Origin: Bacillota bacterium
Lineage (GTDB): Bacteria > Bacillota > Clostridia > Acetivibrionales > JANLFN01
Length of the DNA: 64,000 nucleotides
Assembly (NCBI GenBank): GCA_023397675.1
Contig: JAEWTV010000050.1
Coordinates: forward strand, 1-64,000
Direction of reading: 5' to 3'
Made by a program: the position numbers and the translations under genes. A model generated the notes under the pieces. It made no database searches. It had not been told where the DNA came from and was given only the letters and a program-made list of their open reading frames with translations. Shown here piece by piece: positions 1 to 9,322 of this stretch (position 1 is its first letter; each line of letters begins with the position of its first letter).

Positions 1-11
1 CCAATACAGGT

Positions 12-40
12 TTGACAAACCAAAATTGGACAGGTATAAT
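12..40 (+). promoter_or_regulatory. Sigma-A promoter of the riboswitch/NlpC transcript
   Basis: A perfect TTGACA at 12-17 and a perfect TATAAT at 35-40 are separated by 17 bases. Transcription would start near 47, just before the riboswitch aptamer. Confidence 0.85.
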
Positions 41-57
41 ATCTGTGTAAAAACTTT

Positions 58-178
58 ATAAAGCTGAATCCTCTCTAAAGAGAGGTACGGAGGAACCAAA
101 TTTATGGGGCTAATCCATCGTCAGATGGTAGGGGTGATCCTATTACCCGAACCCGACAGCTAACTTCGGAAGCTAGAA
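58..178 (+). promoter_or_regulatory. ydaO/yuaA-type cyclic di-AMP riboswitch
   Basis: The leader has the hallmark blocks of the ydaO-yuaA class: GCTGAATCC near the 5' end, a GGGGTGATCC block around 131-140, and CCCGAACCCGACAGCTAAC at about 147-165, followed by a short hairpin (AGCTaacttcggAAGCT). It lies between a strong promoter and a cell-wall hydrolase gene, the classic setting in Firmicutes, where c-di-AMP binding lowers expression of the hydrolase. The motif match is seen in the sequence; the ligand is family knowledge. The exact 5' and 3' edges are approximate. Confidence 0.88.
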
Positions 179-192
179 ATAGGAGTGATCTT

Positions 193-1104
193 ATGTCCAA
201 ACTTTTTAAGTTGTTTGTTGCTTCTGCGATATGCCTGCTTTTCGTTTTTGCATTTGCAGGGTTTGCTTCCGCAGAAGAAACCAAGGTCGGTACGGTTAAT
301 TGCGAAGTTCTTAATTTACGTGAGAAGCCGGACACGACATCAAACATTCTTCTTAAGCTGCAGCAGGGTGCACAGGTTACAATCATAAGCAGTTCCAACG
401 GCTGGAGCAATGTTACCTACAATAAGGTAACAGGATGGGTTTCCAGCGAGTATATATCTGTAAAAGACAATTCAATAGGAACTGGTGTAATTACTGGAAG
501 TGTTGTTAACGTAAGGGCAAGTGCCAGCTCATCAGCCAGTATTGTTACTACTGTTGAGAAAGGCGAAAAAGTTTCGGTTTACAGCCGCAGCGACGGATGG
601 TACAAGATTAAAACTTCCAATGGTTCAGTAGGCTGGGTAAGTGATGATTATATCACAATAGCTGCTGCATCAAGAGGAACGGCTGATCAGGTACAGTCTG
701 CGGAGTCGGGTGCATCCGATAAAGCTGCCAGCACAGCCGGTGACGAAATTGTCCAATATGCTAAGAAGTTTGTAGGTACAGCCTATGTATACGGAGGATC
801 TTCTCCAAGTGGATTTGATTGTTCCGGATTTACCCAATATGTATATAAACACTTTGGTTATAGCCTGAACCGCGTTGCTTCATCGCAGGCAGGACAGGGT
901 ACAAGTGTTAAGAAGGCAGATTTACAGCCAGGCGATTTGATATTTTTCACCTGCCGCAGTAAATACATCGATCATGTTGGTATGTACGTAGGTAATGGAA
1001 AGTTTATTCATGCAGCTTCAAGCAGAGTTGGAAGAGTAGTTGTAGAAGATTTGTCCGGATATTACTCAACCCATTATGCAGGTGCAAGAAGAATACTAAA
1101 GTAA
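193..1104 (+). CDS. Secreted SH3-domain NlpC/P60 peptidoglycan endopeptidase
   Basis: A 303-residue secreted cell-wall hydrolase. Residues 1-27 form a signal peptide ending in a FASA-type cleavage site. Two bacterial SH3 domains follow (about 33-91 and 98-156), then a short Ala/Ser linker and an NlpC/P60 domain (about 183-303) with catalytic Cys210 in FDCSGF, His261 in DHVGMY and a third polar His273. It should cut stem peptides of peptidoglycan, probably the D-Glu-diamino acid bond, with the SH3 pair binding the wall. The ATG follows AGGAG at 181-185. The preceding c-di-AMP riboswitch links its expression to turgor and wall homeostasis. A terminator closes this single-gene transcript. Confidence 0.93.
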   Translation: MSKLFKLFVASAICLLFVFAFAGFASAEETKVGTVNCEVLNLREKPDTTSNILLKLQQGAQVTIISSSNGWSNVTYNKVTGWVSSEYISVKDNSIGTGVITGSVVNVRASASSSASIVTTVEKGEKVSVYSRSDGWYKIKTSNGSVGWVSDDYITIAAASRGTADQVQSAESGASDKAASTAGDEIVQYAKKFVGTAYVYGGSSPSGFDCSGFTQYVYKHFGYSLNRVASSQAGQGTSVKKADLQPGDLIFFTCRSKYIDHVGMYVGNGKFIHAASSRVGRVVVEDLSGYYSTHYAGARRILK

Positions 1105-1117
1105 TATTATTAATTTG

Positions 1118-1143
1118 AAAAACTCCCTAACAGGGAGTTTTTT
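1118..1143 (+). terminator. Rho-independent terminator after the NlpC/P60 gene
   Basis: ACTCCCT and AGGGAGT arms pair around a 3-base loop and are followed by a run of T. Confidence 0.85.
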
Positions 1144-1239
1144 GTTTGGTCAAATTTCTTAAGCCATATGTTGCTTCTGATAATAATATGTAATATAATG
1201 TAAAATATTACAAATTATTATATTATCTTGGAGGTGACA

Positions 1240-3603
1240 ATGGGAAAACGCCCTGTTGTGTTCATAGCCGCAGGAATGGCTGCCGGAATAGCCTCAGCCT
1301 TCTTTTCACAATCCTATATGTTTATTTTTATTGCAGCTTTTATTTTTTTGACAGTAGGTACAATTATCTTCAAAAATTCAAAACTCGATTTAATTGTTTT
1401 CGTTGTTATTGTTATTTTTTATATTGCAGGAGCTCTGGAATACCTTGTTATTGATGCTGGAAACAGAGCAAAGTATGCTGAATTTCAAAACAAGGAAGTT
1501 TCCGTTACAGGAATGATTGATTCGGAACCTGATATTAAGGAAACCAAGGTTTCTTATGTTCTTAATTCCTTCGAAATTAAGTGTGAGGGTAAGACTCATA
1601 AAGTTAAAGGAAAAATTCTGTTTTCTACCCCTTTAAATAAAGAAATCCCTATATTGGAATATGGAAGAAATATAGAAGTATCGGGGGTTCTTAATCTCCC
1701 GATGGGAGTAAGAAACCCCGGCGGTTTCGATTACAGGCAGTACTTGGCAAAGTCGGGTATAAGTGCAAGCATTTTTGCGGGCTATGGCGATATCAAGCTT
1801 TCAGGTTATGGCGGGACAAGCTTTATTACAAAAACAGGGTTATATATAAGAAACAGAATAATATCAGTAATCAACAGGAGTCTTCCGCCTCAGCAAGCGG
1901 GGCTGCTTAACGGTATGCTTATAGGTTATACGTCTGGTCTTGGGGATGAGGTGCAGCAAGCCTTCAGCGATGCAGGTCTTTCACATTTGACTGCGGTTTC
2001 TGGAATGAATGTGGCCTTTATTGTTGCACCTTTACTATTTTTGTTTAAGAAGCTTCGCTTAAGACAGAAGACTTCGAATATTATAATTATATTTATTCTT
2101 ATCCTCTTTGTTTCAATTACAGGTTTTACTCCGTCTGTTGTAAGGGCTGTAATTATGGCTATTGTAATACTTGTTGGACAAATTGCCATGAGGGAACCAG
2201 ACATTTATGCTTCCATTGCTCTTGCTGCAATTATATTGTTCATAATGAGTCCATATAATCTCTTTGATGTGGGATTTTTGCTTTCATTTGGTGCCACACT
2301 GTCGTTGGTGATGTTTTATAAGCCTATCCTTAAATTCATTGATTTCAAGCACATCCCAGGGATTATAAAAAATGTGGCAGCAGCTACAGTTGCTGCTCAG
2401 ATAGGTACAATCCCTATTACGGCATTTTTCTTTAATAAAATATCATTAATATCGCTTTTTTCTAACATCCTTGCAGTACCCTTGGTAGAAGTCATCACAA
2501 TACTTGGATTTATAATGGCCATTGTGGGGCAGGTCCTCCTCTTCTTATCTCAGCTAGGAGGCTATATAAACTGTATTTTTCTTTCATTTATCTTATTTGT
2601 AACAAAGCTTTCGGCCAGCTTTCCCGCTGCAGTTGTAAGGCTTGCAACTCCACATGTTTTGATAATTGTTGCTTATTATTCAGTGTTTATCTATATACTG
2701 TGGCTTAAACCAAAATACAAATTACGGTTAAAGCCTCATGTATATATTTCAATAGCGGTTATTCTTGTAGCAGTACTTGTAATCAGGCTCATTCCGGGGA
2801 ACGAAATGAAAGTGGTGTTTATTGATGTGGGCGAGGGGGATTCTACCTTTATAAGGACATATTCAGGCAAAACGGTTCTTATTGATGGTGGAGGCTACAA
2901 CAGTAAACTGAGTAAAGGGAAGAATATAGGAGATACCATAATCTCACCGTTCCTTTTTAATCAGGGGCTTACAAGTGTTGATCTGGTTATAGCATCACAC
3001 GCCCACGACGACCATATACAGGGCCTTTTTCCGGTGCTTAAGATATTCAAGCCGGATAATCTCATTATACCCGATACTTTGGAAACGAAAGAATTCAAAC
3101 CCTTGGTTACAGAAGCCCAAAAGGATGGAGTAAAGGTGAACTGCTGTAAAAAAGGTGATATAATAAGGGTTGATAAACAAACATATTTTGAGGTTCTCTA
3201 TCCATGGAAAGGCTCGCCTGAGAATACATCTTTAAATAACACATCCATAGTGTTAAAATTACATTATAAAAATATGAGTATTTTATTCCCGGGGGATATT
3301 GAAAAGGATGCTGAAAATGCGTTGATGGATTCAAAGGCTGATTTATCGGCAAGCGTGCTTAAGGTTTCTCATCATGGCTCGATAAGCTCTACCAGTGTTG
3401 AATTTCTTGAAAAGATAAGGCCTTTAATGGCCATTGTAAGTGTAGGTAAAAATAATTTTGGACATCCATCAATGGAGATTTTGGGAAGGCTTCAAAAGGC
3501 TGGAGCCAGTTTATTCAGGACAGATGAATGCGGTGCGGTTGTTTTAACCACCGATGGTAATATGATAAAAGTGGACAGAACAGTAAAATCAAATATTAAA
3601 TAG
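1240..3603 (+). CDS. comEC: ComEC/Rec2 DNA-uptake channel protein
   Basis: A 787-residue polytopic membrane protein. The N-terminal part carries hydrophobic segments and a soluble OB-like DUF4131 region (about 60-200). The central Competence domain (about 210-500) has many transmembrane helices. The C-terminal third is a metallo-beta-lactamase-like domain with the metal motif SHAHDDHIQG and a later SHHGS motif, matching full-length ComEC. The role is passage of single-stranded DNA across the membrane in transformation, with the lactamase domain proposed as the nuclease. The ATG at 1240 is preferred over an upstream TTG at 1228 because GGAGGTG sits at 1230-1236. No comEA is next to it; holA follows after 13 bases, a common arrangement. 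Active competence is not shown by the sequence. Confidence 0.93.
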   Translation: MGKRPVVFIAAGMAAGIASAFFSQSYMFIFIAAFIFLTVGTIIFKNSKLDLIVFVVIVIFYIAGALEYLVIDAGNRAKYAEFQNKEVSVTGMIDSEPDIKETKVSYVLNSFEIKCEGKTHKVKGKILFSTPLNKEIPILEYGRNIEVSGVLNLPMGVRNPGGFDYRQYLAKSGISASIFAGYGDIKLSGYGGTSFITKTGLYIRNRIISVINRSLPPQQAGLLNGMLIGYTSGLGDEVQQAFSDAGLSHLTAVSGMNVAFIVAPLLFLFKKLRLRQKTSNIIIIFILILFVSITGFTPSVVRAVIMAIVILVGQIAMREPDIYASIALAAIILFIMSPYNLFDVGFLLSFGATLSLVMFYKPILKFIDFKHIPGIIKNVAAATVAAQIGTIPITAFFFNKISLISLFSNILAVPLVEVITILGFIMAIVGQVLLFLSQLGGYINCIFLSFILFVTKLSASFPAAVVRLATPHVLIIVAYYSVFIYILWLKPKYKLRLKPHVYISIAVILVAVLVIRLIPGNEMKVVFIDVGEGDSTFIRTYSGKTVLIDGGGYNSKLSKGKNIGDTIISPFLFNQGLTSVDLVIASHAHDDHIQGLFPVLKIFKPDNLIIPDTLETKEFKPLVTEAQKDGVKVNCCKKGDIIRVDKQTYFEVLYPWKGSPENTSLNNTSIVLKLHYKNMSILFPGDIEKDAENALMDSKADLSASVLKVSHHGSISSTSVEFLEKIRPLMAIVSVGKNNFGHPSMEILGRLQKAGASLFRTDECGAVVLTTDGNMIKVDRTVKSNIK

Positions 3604-3616
3604 ATGGGAATTAATC

Positions 3617-4648
3617 ATGAGTCTGGACTTACTTAAAGAAGATATAAAAAATAAAAAAATAAAAAGCCTGTATTTGTTTTACGGCCCGGAAGAATTTTTG
3701 AAGAAGTACTACACCGATGCCATGCAAAAAATCCTTATCAGTGAAGATTTAAAAACCTTGAACCTGATTGTAATGGAAGGTAAGGTAGAAGAAAAGGATG
3801 TTATAGAGGCTTGTGAAACAATGCCTGTTTTTTCTGAACGTAAGCTTGTTATTGTTAAGAACTCCAATTTCTTTAAAACAAAAAAGAAGCAGGGTGTAAG
3901 GGAAGACGATGCCGAAGAAACAGGCTCCACCCAGGGTGAACTGCCGGCATACCTTAAAAATATGCCTTCTCATGTGTGCCTAGTTTTTTATGAACAGGAA
4001 GTAAAAAAGACACTTAAATTGGTTAATGCCATTAATAAAAACGGGCTTGTAGTAGAGTTCCCTGCTCAGAAGCCTGCTGAACTTGTAAAATGGGTGATTA
4101 AGGGCTTTAAAAGTTATGGGAAGGAAATAGACAATTATACAGCCTCCAAGCTTGTTGATACCTGCGAACAGGCTATGAATGATATTCTTAATGAAATAGA
4201 AAAGCTGGTCTTATATGTTGGCGAACGAAAGGCCATTACCGAAAAGGATATTGATAAAATATGTATAAAATCTGTAAAGAGCAAAATCTTTGATCTTACA
4301 GATGCGGTTGCTGCCAAGGATACCGCAAAGGCTTTCAGCCTTCTTGATGATATGCTTGTATTGAAGGAGCCTATTCCAAAGATATTCTTTATGATAGACA
4401 GGCAGCTTCGACAGCTGCTTGAGGTAAAGCTGCTTCAAAAAGAAGGGCATACCAGTAATGAAATTGCTTCTAAGATGGGTATGTCACCGTATATAGCAGG
4501 AAAGCTCATAAAGCAGGCAAGTAACTTTAGTGTTGATAAAATCAAGAGCATTATAAAAGAAAGTCTTTCACTTGATGTTGGAATCAAAACAGGGCAGATA
4601 GGGGACAGGACAGCACTTGAGCTTATTATAGCGAGGTTTGTAAGTTAG
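3617..4648 (+). CDS. holA: DNA polymerase III subunit delta
   Basis: A 343-residue clamp-loader delta subunit. The N-terminus (KIKSLYLFYGPEEFL) is the typical HolA opening with a Walker-A-like but non-ATPase region. A central AAA+ lid and a C-terminal collar domain follow, including the FDLTDAVAAKD segment conserved in Firmicute HolA. It opens the beta clamp as part of the DnaX complex. The insert KTKKKQGVREDDAEETGST (about 93-111) is a charged loop. The gene begins 13 bases after comEC with GGGAA before the ATG, so the two are probably cotranscribed. Next to it is a convergent gene. Confidence 0.93.
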   Translation: MSLDLLKEDIKNKKIKSLYLFYGPEEFLKKYYTDAMQKILISEDLKTLNLIVMEGKVEEKDVIEACETMPVFSERKLVIVKNSNFFKTKKKQGVREDDAEETGSTQGELPAYLKNMPSHVCLVFYEQEVKKTLKLVNAINKNGLVVEFPAQKPAELVKWVIKGFKSYGKEIDNYTASKLVDTCEQAMNDILNEIEKLVLYVGERKAITEKDIDKICIKSVKSKIFDLTDAVAAKDTAKAFSLLDDMLVLKEPIPKIFFMIDRQLRQLLEVKLLQKEGHTSNEIASKMGMSPYIAGKLIKQASNFSVDKIKSIIKESLSLDVGIKTGQIGDRTALELIIARFVS

Positions 4649-4704
4649 TCATTTGCTTGAGTAATAATAGCCTCTGCTTTAATGAATTTCTTTGCTATTT
4701 TAAA

Positions 4705-5232
4705 TTATCTTCTCAGAATAAATTTTGAAAAATCTTTAAATGTATTTTTTGAATAAATAACTTTTGATGCTTTGCTTTTAAATAGTAAAGAGAATACCAT
4801 TAATCCTATAAAAACATTGATATATACATCCTTTAAATCAAAGGTGAAAAATCCTTTTACTAATATGTAATCCAAACTGCCATCCCAGAAAACCTTATCG
4901 ATCAGTGAACACGTTGCTCCGGAAAATAAAAAAGCAAACATAATATTTATTATTTTAATTTTGCCGAATTTCTTACAAAGAAATCGATAAAACAAGTAAA
5001 TAAGTATGCTCATTATAATAACTACAGTAATGTGTAAATATTTACTCCCGTCAAATTTCAGCATTGAATTAAACCATGAATAACGTGTATTAAACATAGG
5101 CTCAAAGTAAAGAAGTGGCGGGAGGATTGCAAATCTGTTATAAAAAAAACTACTATAGATTATTATTTTTATTATTTGCTCGATTGCTATTAAAGCAAAT
5201 ACACCGAACAATGTTCCTTTAAAAGTTTTCAT
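4705..5232 (-). CDS. Divergent LspA-like (signal peptidase II family) membrane protein
   Basis: A 175-residue protein with about four transmembrane helices. Its C-terminal half contains SLIDKVFWDGSLDYI followed by FTFDLKDVYINVFIG, which lines up with the two catalytic-aspartate blocks of lipoprotein signal peptidase (N-x-x-D-R and F-N-x-A-D). Both aspartates are kept, but the conserved Asn of the first block is Ser and the second block reads FDLKD. Many clostridia carry such LspA-like paralogues beside a normal lspA. Whether it cleaves lipoproteins is unknown. The start is supported by GAGGC six bases upstream of ATG. It stands alone, convergent with holA. Confidence 0.7.
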   Translation of the reverse strand: MKTFKGTLFGVFALIAIEQIIKIIIYSSFFYNRFAILPPLLYFEPMFNTRYSWFNSMLKFDGSKYLHITVVIIMSILIYLFYRFLCKKFGKIKIINIMFAFLFSGATCSLIDKVFWDGSLDYILVKGFFTFDLKDVYINVFIGLMVFSLLFKSKASKVIYSKNTFKDFSKFILRR

Positions 5233-5469
5233 GTTTTAGCCTCAAAGAGTTTCAATTTTAGGTCATGTAAATTCTTTCTAAATGGTATATTATGCCCAAT
5301 CATAAGTCAAGTATATTAACATCGGTAAATAACTTTTCACAACTTATTTTGTCCCTTATACCATCAAGAAGGTCCTTTATATCACTGAACTAAAGTCAAT
5401 AATCCCAAATACTTCTATACTGAGACTATATTCAAAGGTTGTAAAAAAGAAGTGAACGGGGGTTAATTG

Positions 5470-7956
5470 ATGATTATTTTTCTCAAAGTATTGCTCACAA
5501 GCCTTAAGGATAAAAAGGCAAGAACTGTATTAGTCATTTTTTCTATTGCAGTATCTGCCGCATTGATATTTGCAAATGAAAGCTTTGCTAAGGTTTGCGA
5601 GCAGAGATTTTACCAGTCAGATGTCAGATGGGGAGGAAACTCAGATATTTGCATACAAACAAAGCAGACTGTAGGGTCTAAAGAGTGGATTGACACACAG
5701 GATTTTTCGAAATATGAGAATCAATTCAAATATAAATATGAGTTTATACAGGGGAAAGCGCTTTATGAGCCTGATATATTGAATAGACATTACTTCACCA
5801 TGATTGGTGCTGATATAAATGAATTTAATAGTTATAATCCATTGACTTTAATACAGGGTGATATAAAGAATTGGAGCGGTTTTAAAGCAATAATAGGAAC
5901 AGCGTATGCAAAAAAGTACAATCTCAAATTAAATAATGAGATAAAGCTTGAACTGGATGGGAAAAAATATGATTTTAGAATTGCAGCTATAAGTGATTCG
6001 AAGGGACTATTTACTAGGGAACTTGCAGATGGCGGTTTTGTAATTGTTCCAAAAGATATTCTTGCCAATATATATAAGGGCGAAACAAACCTTGTTTTTA
6101 TCAAGCTTAAAGACAGTACACAGAAGACAGCTATGGTAACCACGCTATCAAAAGAACTCGGCGATTATGAAGTTGATTATGGAGTCGATGATGCACTGAT
6201 AGTACAGGAAACTACAAATTATGTAATGCCGTTTAGAATCTCAGCCGTAGCAGTTATTTTCATGAGCATGTTTATCATATTTACTGCATTCAATCTTATT
6301 ACACTTGAACGGATACCTATTATTGGTACACTAAGAAGTATCGGTTGCTCCCGTAAAAGAATCAACAAGCTCCTTATTGCAGAAAGCGCTTTACTTGGTA
6401 CCTTGGGAGGCTTACTTGGGTGTCTCTTGGGTTCGGGAGTATTAAAGATCATTGCGAATATTTATTTTGCAAATGATACGATAGCTCTCGAGACAATAGA
6501 AATATTCAATTCCAGAGCAACTCTGACTGCAATTGCAGCGGCGGTTGTCATTACTGTCGCAAGTGCCATTGTTCCTATACTCAGGATTACCAGAACTCCT
6601 ATTAAAAATATAATATTAAATGATTTAAACAAAAAGCAAGTCCGGAAAACAAAGTTTTGGGTTGTCGGAGCTATTCTTATGGCACTTTGCTTGATTGTTC
6701 CTAAATACCTTGATATTAGTTTCACCGGTATGATCATCAGTAATATAATTGCTGTAGGAGCGTTGTTTGGAATGATTCCTGTGGTTCGGTTTTTAACTTA
6801 CAGTCTGTCAAGGATTGCGGGGAAAATTCCATTTCTAAACTACAATATATCTCTGGGTTTAAGGAATATCCATGATAATAAAAGCCTGTTAAATAATATT
6901 CAGCTGCTTTCTGCTGCTATTGCAATTGTTGCTTTCATGGCAACCATTTTTAACTCAATGAATAGTGATTTAATCAAAGCATATGACAGGGATACAAAAT
7001 TCGATATCAATCTGGTGCTTCGCCATACAAATAATGAGACACTAACGAATATAGCCAAAGTAGAAGGTGTTGAGTCATGCTTTGGTGTTTATAGGGCTGA
7101 CCCTCGGATTATTAATCACCAGACATTCTTTAATATGTTATATGGAATAGAAAATGATAAATTCTTTGATTATTATGCTGTAAAACAGCTTGATGCAAAT
7201 AAGACAGCTCTGGCAAACCTCAACAAGGGGAAGAATATAATAACAACAAATATACTCAAGGATAAGCTTGGTTTAAAGCTTGGAGATATATTGGTGATAC
7301 AGTTCGGTAATAAAGAAGTCAATTATAACATAACAGGCTTCCTTGAAACCAATCTGGGAATAGGGCATGTCGGTTACATATCAGCTCAAAATTTCAAAGA
7401 GGACATGAAAGTATCTGATTATAGTGAAATTTATGTAAAGTCAAGAGGAGACCCGCAAATAGTAAAAGGTAACGTCCTTAAGGCTTTAACAAAGGATGTA
7501 ATGAGTATTGATACAAAAGATGAGTTAAGGATTGCAAACTCTGATAAAGTTGTACCCATGTTTAATGCAATCAGTGTTTACAGTTATATAGCTTTATTAG
7601 TTGGACTTATAGGTATACTTAACAATCTGGGGGTAAGTTTCCTTGAAAGGAAAAGAAGTTTCGCAGTGTTACGCAGTGTTGGAATGAGCCGTAAGGGGTT
7701 AAGTAAAATGCTTATTACTGAAGCGGTTGCGATGGGTTTGTGTGGAATAATCTTTGGACTTGTATCTGCATTTGTCATGTCGTCGGCAATCCCAGCAATT
7801 GTGGGTCTTTTCTGGGGAAAGGTTTCTGTAGTGCTGGCAGTTGAACAAATGGCTATTATGGGGGCTGCAGGAATGTTTGTCATGTTTTTAATAGCTTTAG
7901 TTCCAGTAGTCAAAGGCAGTAAGCTTAGCATAATGGAAAGTATCAGATATGAATAA
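5470..7956 (+). CDS. FtsX/MacB-type ABC transporter permease
   Basis: An 828-residue permease of the large two-FtsX-domain type. A membrane helix near the N-terminus (about 15-35) precedes a long extracytoplasmic region. A first FtsX core of three helices (about 255-380) carries the ERIPIIGTLRSIGCSRKRI motif, then two connecting helices, a second external domain, and a C-terminal FtsX core (about 700-828) with ERKRSFAVLRSVGMSRKGL. This is the layout of lipid, lipoprotein or antimicrobial-peptide exporters that pair with a MacB/LolD-like ATPase, encoded 15 bases downstream. ATG at 5470 follows GGGGG; a TTG three bases earlier is possible. The substrate is not evident. Confidence 0.88.
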   Translation: MIIFLKVLLTSLKDKKARTVLVIFSIAVSAALIFANESFAKVCEQRFYQSDVRWGGNSDICIQTKQTVGSKEWIDTQDFSKYENQFKYKYEFIQGKALYEPDILNRHYFTMIGADINEFNSYNPLTLIQGDIKNWSGFKAIIGTAYAKKYNLKLNNEIKLELDGKKYDFRIAAISDSKGLFTRELADGGFVIVPKDILANIYKGETNLVFIKLKDSTQKTAMVTTLSKELGDYEVDYGVDDALIVQETTNYVMPFRISAVAVIFMSMFIIFTAFNLITLERIPIIGTLRSIGCSRKRINKLLIAESALLGTLGGLLGCLLGSGVLKIIANIYFANDTIALETIEIFNSRATLTAIAAAVVITVASAIVPILRITRTPIKNIILNDLNKKQVRKTKFWVVGAILMALCLIVPKYLDISFTGMIISNIIAVGALFGMIPVVRFLTYSLSRIAGKIPFLNYNISLGLRNIHDNKSLLNNIQLLSAAIAIVAFMATIFNSMNSDLIKAYDRDTKFDINLVLRHTNNETLTNIAKVEGVESCFGVYRADPRIINHQTFFNMLYGIENDKFFDYYAVKQLDANKTALANLNKGKNIITTNILKDKLGLKLGDILVIQFGNKEVNYNITGFLETNLGIGHVGYISAQNFKEDMKVSDYSEIYVKSRGDPQIVKGNVLKALTKDVMSIDTKDELRIANSDKVVPMFNAISVYSYIALLVGLIGILNNLGVSFLERKRSFAVLRSVGMSRKGLSKMLITEAVAMGLCGIIFGLVSAFVMSSAIPAIVGLFWGKVSVVLAVEQMAIMGAAGMFVMFLIALVPVVKGSKLSIMESIRYE

Positions 7957-7971
7957 GGGAGGATTAGTTTT

Positions 7972-8643
7972 ATGGAAAAAATAATATCGGTAAAAGATAT
8001 TAGCAAATCTTATCAACTGGCAGACAGCAGAGTTGAAGTACTTAAGAATGTGAATCTTGAGATTGAAAAAGGAGAATTCATATCAATAATGGGGCCTTCG
8101 GGATCTGGTAAAAGTACACTGCTGTATCTAATAGGTGGGTTGGATAAAGCTACGAAAGGAAATATCAGTGTCTGCGGTACAGAAATTAATAAACTCAGTG
8201 ATGACAAAGAAAGCTATTTCAGAAGAAACAAAATTGGCTTTGTGTTTCAAGCGTATAACCTCATTGATAATTTGACGCTTGAGGAAAACATTCTTCTTCC
8301 TGCTCTTCTTGAGGGAAAAAAGAAAAATGATGTAATTAGAAAGGCCAGAGAGCTTATGAGTGCGGTTGGAATACTTGAGAGAAGGAACCATACACCAAAG
8401 GAGCTTTCGGGAGGCGAGCAGCAAAGAACCGCGATTGCCCGTGCGCTTATAAATGAACCGGATATTCTTTTTGCAGACGAACCTATAGGAAATCTCGACA
8501 GCCGTACAGGTACAGAAATTCTTAAACTGCTGAAAGAAATAAATAATAGGGGAATTACAATTATTATGGTTACTCATTCCGAAGAATCAACCAAGTACGG
8601 AAGCAGAATTATAAGGCTTCGGGATGGGGAAATCGTATCATAA
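7972..8643 (+). CDS. MacB/LolD-type ABC transporter ATP-binding protein
   Basis: A 223-residue ATPase with Walker A GPSGSGKST, Q-loop VFQAYNLID, signature LSGGEQQR, Walker B DILFADEP and the switch His in VTHSEE. This is the MacB/LolD/FtsE subfamily that works with FtsX-like permeases. GGAGGA precedes the ATG, and the upstream permease ends 15 bases before, so the pair forms one transporter operon. No two-component system sits directly beside it; the next genes are a LytTR regulator and DUF3021 protein with their own promoter. Confidence 0.92.
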   Translation: MEKIISVKDISKSYQLADSRVEVLKNVNLEIEKGEFISIMGPSGSGKSTLLYLIGGLDKATKGNISVCGTEINKLSDDKESYFRRNKIGFVFQAYNLIDNLTLEENILLPALLEGKKKNDVIRKARELMSAVGILERRNHTPKELSGGEQQRTAIARALINEPDILFADEPIGNLDSRTGTEILKLLKEINNRGITIIMVTHSEESTKYGSRIIRLRDGEIVS

Positions 8644-8673
8644 AAATGATAATACCAACATATAAGGAATGCT

Positions 8674-8703
8674 TTAACAAAAGAAGTTTTCGTATGTTAT
8701 AAT
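8674..8703 (+). promoter_or_regulatory. Promoter of the LytTR-DUF3021 operon
   Basis: TTAACA at 8674-8679 and a perfect TATAAT at 8698-8703 are spaced by 18 bases. The start of transcription would lie about 50 bases ahead of the LytTR gene. Confidence 0.6.
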
Positions 8704-8762
8704 CATTACAAAACAATTCAATTATTTAGTAAAGAAAAATTTTGGTTCATGGAAGAGTAAAT

Positions 8763-9311
8763 ATGAGGATTGGTCTAATCTGTACGGATAATATAAAACC
8801 TATTTTGATGGAGCTTTTCAATACTCGTAATATTACTATTGAGGATTCTTCCGACGTATATGTTGTAGAGATTGGTTGTAAGGTTCCTGAAGGGAAAATT
8901 TCCATATTGTTTCAACTGGGAAACCTGAATTTATTGATGGGGTTGCTTGATAAGGTTTGCAAACCTTCTGATGAGTCTATAAGTACTATAATAGGTAAGT
9001 CACCGGATGATAATTATGAAATTATACCTTATAAAAAGATATGTTTTTTTGAGGGACGCGGAAATAACGCTTTCTGTATAACAAAAGAAGGCGAGTACAG
9101 AGTTAAAGAGAAATTGTATGAGCTTGAAGCCAAGCTTCCACAAAGTAATTTTATAAGGGTTGGAAAATCCTTTATAGTAAATATAGAGAATGTGAAGCAG
9201 ATTGTACCATGGTTTGGAAGGCGTCTGGTTCTCAAATTTATTGATTGTAAGAAGGACGTTGAAGTTTCAAAGAATTACACAAAAAGCTTTAAAGAATTCC
9301 TTGATATTTAA
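8763..9311 (+). CDS. LytTR-family DNA-binding regulator
   Basis: A 182-residue regulator. Residues 1-80 have no receiver-domain signature; the C-terminal part (about 80-180) is a LytTR DNA-binding domain, recognisable from YKKICFFEGRGNN, the central FIRVGKSFIVNIENVKQI block and the terminal VSKNYTKSFKEFL. Such stand-alone LytTR proteins commonly precede a DUF3021 membrane protein, as here 11 bases downstream; the membrane partner often inhibits the regulator. ATG at 8763 is chosen over upstream codons because GGAAGAG lies just before it. The adjacent ABC exporter is a plausible target, which is inference. Confidence 0.85.
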   Translation: MRIGLICTDNIKPILMELFNTRNITIEDSSDVYVVEIGCKVPEGKISILFQLGNLNLLMGLLDKVCKPSDESISTIIGKSPDDNYEIIPYKKICFFEGRGNNAFCITKEGEYRVKEKLYELEAKLPQSNFIRVGKSFIVNIENVKQIVPWFGRRLVLKFIDCKKDVEVSKNYTKSFKEFLDI

Positions 9312-9322
9312 AGAGGTAACCT

